Origin: Oikopleura dioica
Lineage: Eukaryota > Chordata > Appendicularia > Copelata > Oikopleuridae
Direction of reading: 5' to 3'
DNA: 64,000 nt
NCBI GenBank assembly: GCA_907165135.1
Contig: OU015567.1
Span: 8,003,001 to 8,067,000, forward strand
Position numbers and translations under genes: made by a program. The notes under the pieces were generated by a model. It saw only the letters and a list, made by a program, of their open reading frames with translations, was not told the DNA's origin and did not search any database. This document shows positions 60,501 to 64,000 of the stretch, in pieces (the stretch's first letter is position 1; each line of letters starts with the position of its first letter).

Positions 60501-63500
60501 ACACTCAATGAAGTCAATCTCTTAAGGATATAAGCTATGAATTTGAACTTTCGTAGCGCCTAAATGCGAAGTAGGATCATTTTCACTTCAAAAGTAATCC
60601 TACCTAAAAATTCACGCAAAACTCAAATATGGTACTTTAAAAAAAAATTTTATTGAAAACTTTCCTTTTAGAGCGATTTCAAATCTTACTCTCTCGATTC
60701 CTCGAAATTTTTCCACTAAATCGGTCCAGTTTTTTCGATAAATAACTTCTCTTAACCCTTATCTACAAAATTGACGGATCAGTTTTCCCTAATTCCGACC
60801 GAAACCGATTTTAGAGCCATTTCCATGAGGCTTACCAAGCGCGCGAATAGTGTAAAAAGCGGTGCGCTTGGCGCTCGCTCTCTCGACTCCTCTTTTCCGT
60901 GAGAGTGGCGCGGTTGAGCGGAGCGCTTTGATTGGTTGCACGCGAAAAAGCACAAAAAGAAGAAAAACAGGAGCAAAAAAGAGGAAACGCTAGAATAAAA
61001 ATTCGAAAGAGTTTCGAAATAAAAGCCCGTCAATTTTCTAGCTTAACATCATTGAAATAATAGACACGGTTTAGTTTTAGCGATTCAATGGAAAAATTTC
61101 GAGAAATCGAGAGAGTAAGATTTGAAATCGCTCTAAAAGGAAAATTTTCAATAAAATTCTTTATAAAAGTACCATATTTGAGTTTTGCGTGCATTTTTAG
61201 GTAGGATTGCTTTTGAAATGAAAATGATCCTACTACGCATTTAGGCGCTACGAAAGTTCAAATTCATAGCTTATATCCTTAATCCTAGCGGTAGAATATT
61301 GAATTCTACGGAGAAAACGCCTTCAGGTTATTCGCGTATAAAATGATAATTCTTATGCAAAGATCTGGCATGTCTGCTATTGTCTGACTGATTCTATCAA
61401 AAGAAACTAATTTGAGCAAGAATAGCCCTTCCTTTGTCTCGTTTAAAAATATTTTCTCGATAAAATGATAATTTTTCCATGGATAATTTAATTTATGATT
61501 TATCACACCTTTTCGCTGTCGTCTGCGCGTGATTTCAAGTCACGATTTTCAAGCTGGACTTGTCGTCGTTCTGCGATCTCGATTTCAAGCTGCTCGTTTG
61601 TCTCGGCGTTGGCGTTTTGCTCTTCGATTAGGTCGTGTGTGAGCTCTTCTACCTAAAACAAAACATTCTAGTTTTCTTGGCAATTATCTTCTTTCATATT
61701 TTTCAATAGGTTTGGCACGGATTGTTAAAAAGACAAAGGGGGGAGTACAAAAAGTCCTCCTTGATTTCACACTACGGAGCTTAGATACAGTTTTCTCGAT
61801 TATTTATCAAGCTCCAAGTTTAGAAAACAACAATCACCGAACCGGTGCCCTCCGGCACCACCTGTTAAATGTCGGATCAGAAGAAGCTCAACAAATTATT
61901 TGTCGATGCTCCGAAAAGTCACACTTGGTCGGCGCAATCCAAAAATAATTATTTTGTGAATCATAAAAAGAGGAAGTCTTTTCTTGATAGTGATTGATTA
62001 TAGCTTTTTTAATCTCAAGCGTTAAATAATAATTTTACGGCTGAAGGTCATCATTTAAGCCGATCCCTGGTAGCTCTCTAGTTAAACATTCCCTGTAAAA
62101 ATATCCTCGGGGAAAGAGAGGCTTTTAAAATTTTAAGGAGGTTTTAAACTGGACTCTCAAAAGTTACCTTGGAATTCAGTTTGTCCGCCCGTTCTTTGTT
62201 CCTAGCATTCTCTTCCTCCAGTAGCTCGAATTTGAGCTTTAATTTTTCCAGCTCTGTGGTTTTCTCGTGAAGCTCCACATCCGCTCTGTGAGTTTCAATA
62301 AGGGGGATGATGTTGGTATAGAGTTTCCACCAAGGCCACGATTTTCTTTCCATATAACTTCGGATATTCCTCTGAATCGTTCTAGCAGCGACCTCTCCGA
62401 CTTTTCGCTTTTCAAACTTCTTCCTTTGAAGATGACCTTTGCAGCGAGCTTGGAAACTCGAGAGAAGAATATTCAGTTTCTTATTTCGCCTTGTCTCTAA
62501 TTTCGCAATGATGCCAGTTCTGAAGAAGATCTTCGATCGACCGATCTTATATTGAGTTCGCTCTAGCTCATGTGCATCGCAATGCAGCTTAACAATATCG
62601 GGCGTTTTGTGGTAATCGTTGGGATAGACCTTCACCAAGCAGCCAAATTGTCTGATAAATTCGTCAAAGTTGAGTGAGTCTGGGAATCCCTGTTTGATGA
62701 AGCGGCCGGATTCAACGAGGCGCAGACCTCTAATCTGCATTCTCAGGAATGGCATGTCTGTGAGTGCCGATTGCTCCGCTTGGATCGTTGGAGACAAGGC
62801 ATTGACAAAATGCACTTCGCATCGTCGAAGCTTATCAACGATCAAATCCACGGAGACCTTTGCTTGGAGGGTTGGACTCTTTCGTTTCGTTGCTGGAAGA
62901 CTTGAGACATTTCTTCTTCCAGAAGTGGTTGATCTTCTGATTGTACCTACACGGACAAAATCTCCTCCTAGGTCGTTTGAGCGTTTGGCGAGACTTTGTA
63001 TTATGACCTTCTTCGATTCGGACAAGAAGTTGGCTGTGCAGGTAAACTGAGGGGGGAGCTTCTCTTGAGCCCATGAGCCAAGAAGCTGATTCATATTCAG
63101 CCTCGAACTGACCATGTTGATGTCGGATCTTAAATCCGCTCCTAGATTCTGTCGCTGGTAGGACGAGTGGATCCCTGCCGATGCCGTATTGAGTCAAAAC
63201 CTTGCCCGTGAATGTTTCAGCAGACGAGTTAGGATACAGCGCTTCCTCCTCAAGCATCCACAAAATACCTTTGGCATCATCCTCATTGTAAGCCGCACGA
63301 TTTTGTCGGTCCACCAGGTCCACAGATGCTGACAAGTCCACATCTGGCACGGGTAAATCAAGTTCCAGCCCTTCTTGCTCATACCGTTTTTGGACATCTT
63401 GAAACAGTTTTTCGTCATGAACTTGCATTAATCTGTCGTTAGTGTAGTTGAAGAGCAAGGATGAAAGAGATTGATGTTTACCAAGCTGATAACCTGGAAT

Positions 63501-64000
63501 ATCAACAACCGTGATCGTATGAACTCCACTTTCTCGTCCTTTGAAGGCAGCATTCACAATAGAGTAAATAATCTGGTACACTTCACAGTACAATCCTTGT
63601 GCAAAAGCATCGATAGCAGCTTGCCCAAGATTAGTGTTCTTCGCTGGTCGTCCAGGAACAGTCTGTTCGAAAATATATTTTTGAAGACTCTCCTGTGGAA
63701 TTCCGAGGACAGCAGCTGCTCGTTGAGCTGATTCAGGATCGGAGTATTGGAATCGCTTTCCGTCTGGGGTCTTTTCGGAACCTGCACATCCCAAATGAAG
63801 AATCGCTGCCAAAAGACACATAATATATCTAATTTGATTAGCTTCGGCGTCGAGTGCTTTTAATGCCAGATTGAATTTTTCTAATCGACGAACCCAATAG
63901 CTTGGCTCGTTCTGAGACTTGGTAGGAGGGAGGTATCTGTTGTCAGTCTTCGTCCTGTCGTTCATGAATAAGTCTTTCCTCAGCTCAGCTTTTGCCCCCT
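57525..64000 (-). CDS. MYO18A: Unconventional myosin XVIII, 5' end outside the window
   Basis: Minus strand, open at the right edge. Motor part (64000 to about 62168): AELRKDLFMNDRT, LLAAILHLGCAG, VVDIPGYQLGKHQS, LFNYTNDRL, KGILWMLEEEALYP, HFVNALSP, FLRMQIRGLRLVESGRF and KSWPWWKLYTNIIPLIE. These match myosin XVIII, whose motor is divergent and poorly hydrolytic. The coiled coil follows in exons down to about 57690: DTKLQLEEVSAKNHELEKKQ, LLEERVRNLQMSNQQY, LEFEKSTTKRLETQINRLK and LQQDLKLAFKRI. The acidic end has DSDVDLSDVSSDDD and the tail YRNSRPRYRSLQNSF before the stop at 57525. The frame shifts by one base in a C6 tract at 63051-63056. One intron (about 60393-61508) carries a 752-bp foldback element. 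The protein acts in Golgi and actin organisation in vertebrates. Confidence 0.9.
60527..61278. mobile_element. TTAA-flanked foldback element in a MYO18 intron
   Basis: Two inverted arms of about 195 bp (60527 to about 60722 and about 61083 to 61278) match at more than 90 percent by eye. They start GGATATAAGCTATGAATTTG and end with the reverse. TTAA lies directly outside both ends (60523-60526 and 61279-61282). The ~360-bp centre is GC-richer with an inverted CCAAT. No coding frame. Its arms differ from the 690-bp family in this window. Confidence 0.88.
61653..62167. other. MYO18 intron with a + strand open frame
   Basis: The intron holds a 78-codon + frame (61712-61948) without relatives and a small GC hairpin (CCGGTGCCCTCCGGCACC near 61842). 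It is possibly a decayed repeat. Nothing functional is supported. Confidence 0.35.

Noticed and set aside
61712-61948. 78-codon + frame inside a MYO18 intron
   Set aside because: No start context, relatives or splice sites; likely a decayed repeat.

Overview
The window looks like a piece of a very compact chordate genome, most probably an appendicularian tunicate such as Oikopleura. This is inferred from sequence style. Most introns are about 29-60 nt, genes lie a few tens to hundreds of bases apart on both strands, a few introns need GC-AG or GA-AG ends, and the proteins are animal or chordate-like (muscle myosin, UNC5 receptor, PPM1D-like phosphatase, TPD52, type II transmembrane serine protease). 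No rRNA, tRNA, CRISPR or prokaryotic feature was seen.

Layout, left to right: an SLC16-like transporter cut by the left edge (-); a repeat-rich gap with a 538-bp inverted-repeat element; a trypsin-like membrane protease and a small one-helix membrane protein (+); SDA1 and elongation factor 2 (-); a secreted EF-hand protein (-); then a dense + strand run of CFAP410, two tandem SRP19 paralogues, PAF1 and an unknown gene only 44 bp behind PAF1. Next come TPD52, an unknown gene, an RNase H-fold protein and D-2-hydroxyglutarate dehydrogenase (+), a solo myosin-tail gene (-), a small basic protein (+) and a complete sarcomeric myosin heavy chain (+). A group follows that may be cell-cycle linked: an H2A variant (-), a PPM1D/WIP1-like phosphatase (+), an H2B variant (+) and a PHAX-domain RNA-binding protein (+). 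After it come a second EF-hand paralogue (-), a small unknown gene (+), an UNC5-like receptor (-), a 4.4-kb gene-poor repeat region, an unknown Ser/Arg/Gly-rich gene (-), and an unconventional myosin XVIII (-) that runs off the right edge.

Shared themes: several genes serve ribosome biogenesis, translation or protein targeting (SDA1, EF2, SRP19 x2), and two are myosins plus a detached tail. The histone/PPM1D/PHAX group shares a promoter-like sequence block upstream of three + strand genes, and both histone genes end in histone-type 3' stem-loops.

Mobile elements matter here. Two near-identical ~690-bp TTAA-flanked elements sit in introns of PAF1 and PPM1D. A 752-bp long-arm foldback element, also TTAA-flanked, sits in a MYO18 intron. 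A 672-bp foldback element with a perfect 9-bp target duplication sits inside the coding region of the PHAX-domain gene, where its own ends can act as in-frame splice sites, making it a candidate newborn intron. EF2 and MYO18 each carry an apparent one-base frameshift in a C tract, which is more likely an assembly error than biology. All exon boundaries are hand-read from frame, splice signals and family similarity; reading-frame sums were checked for most genes.
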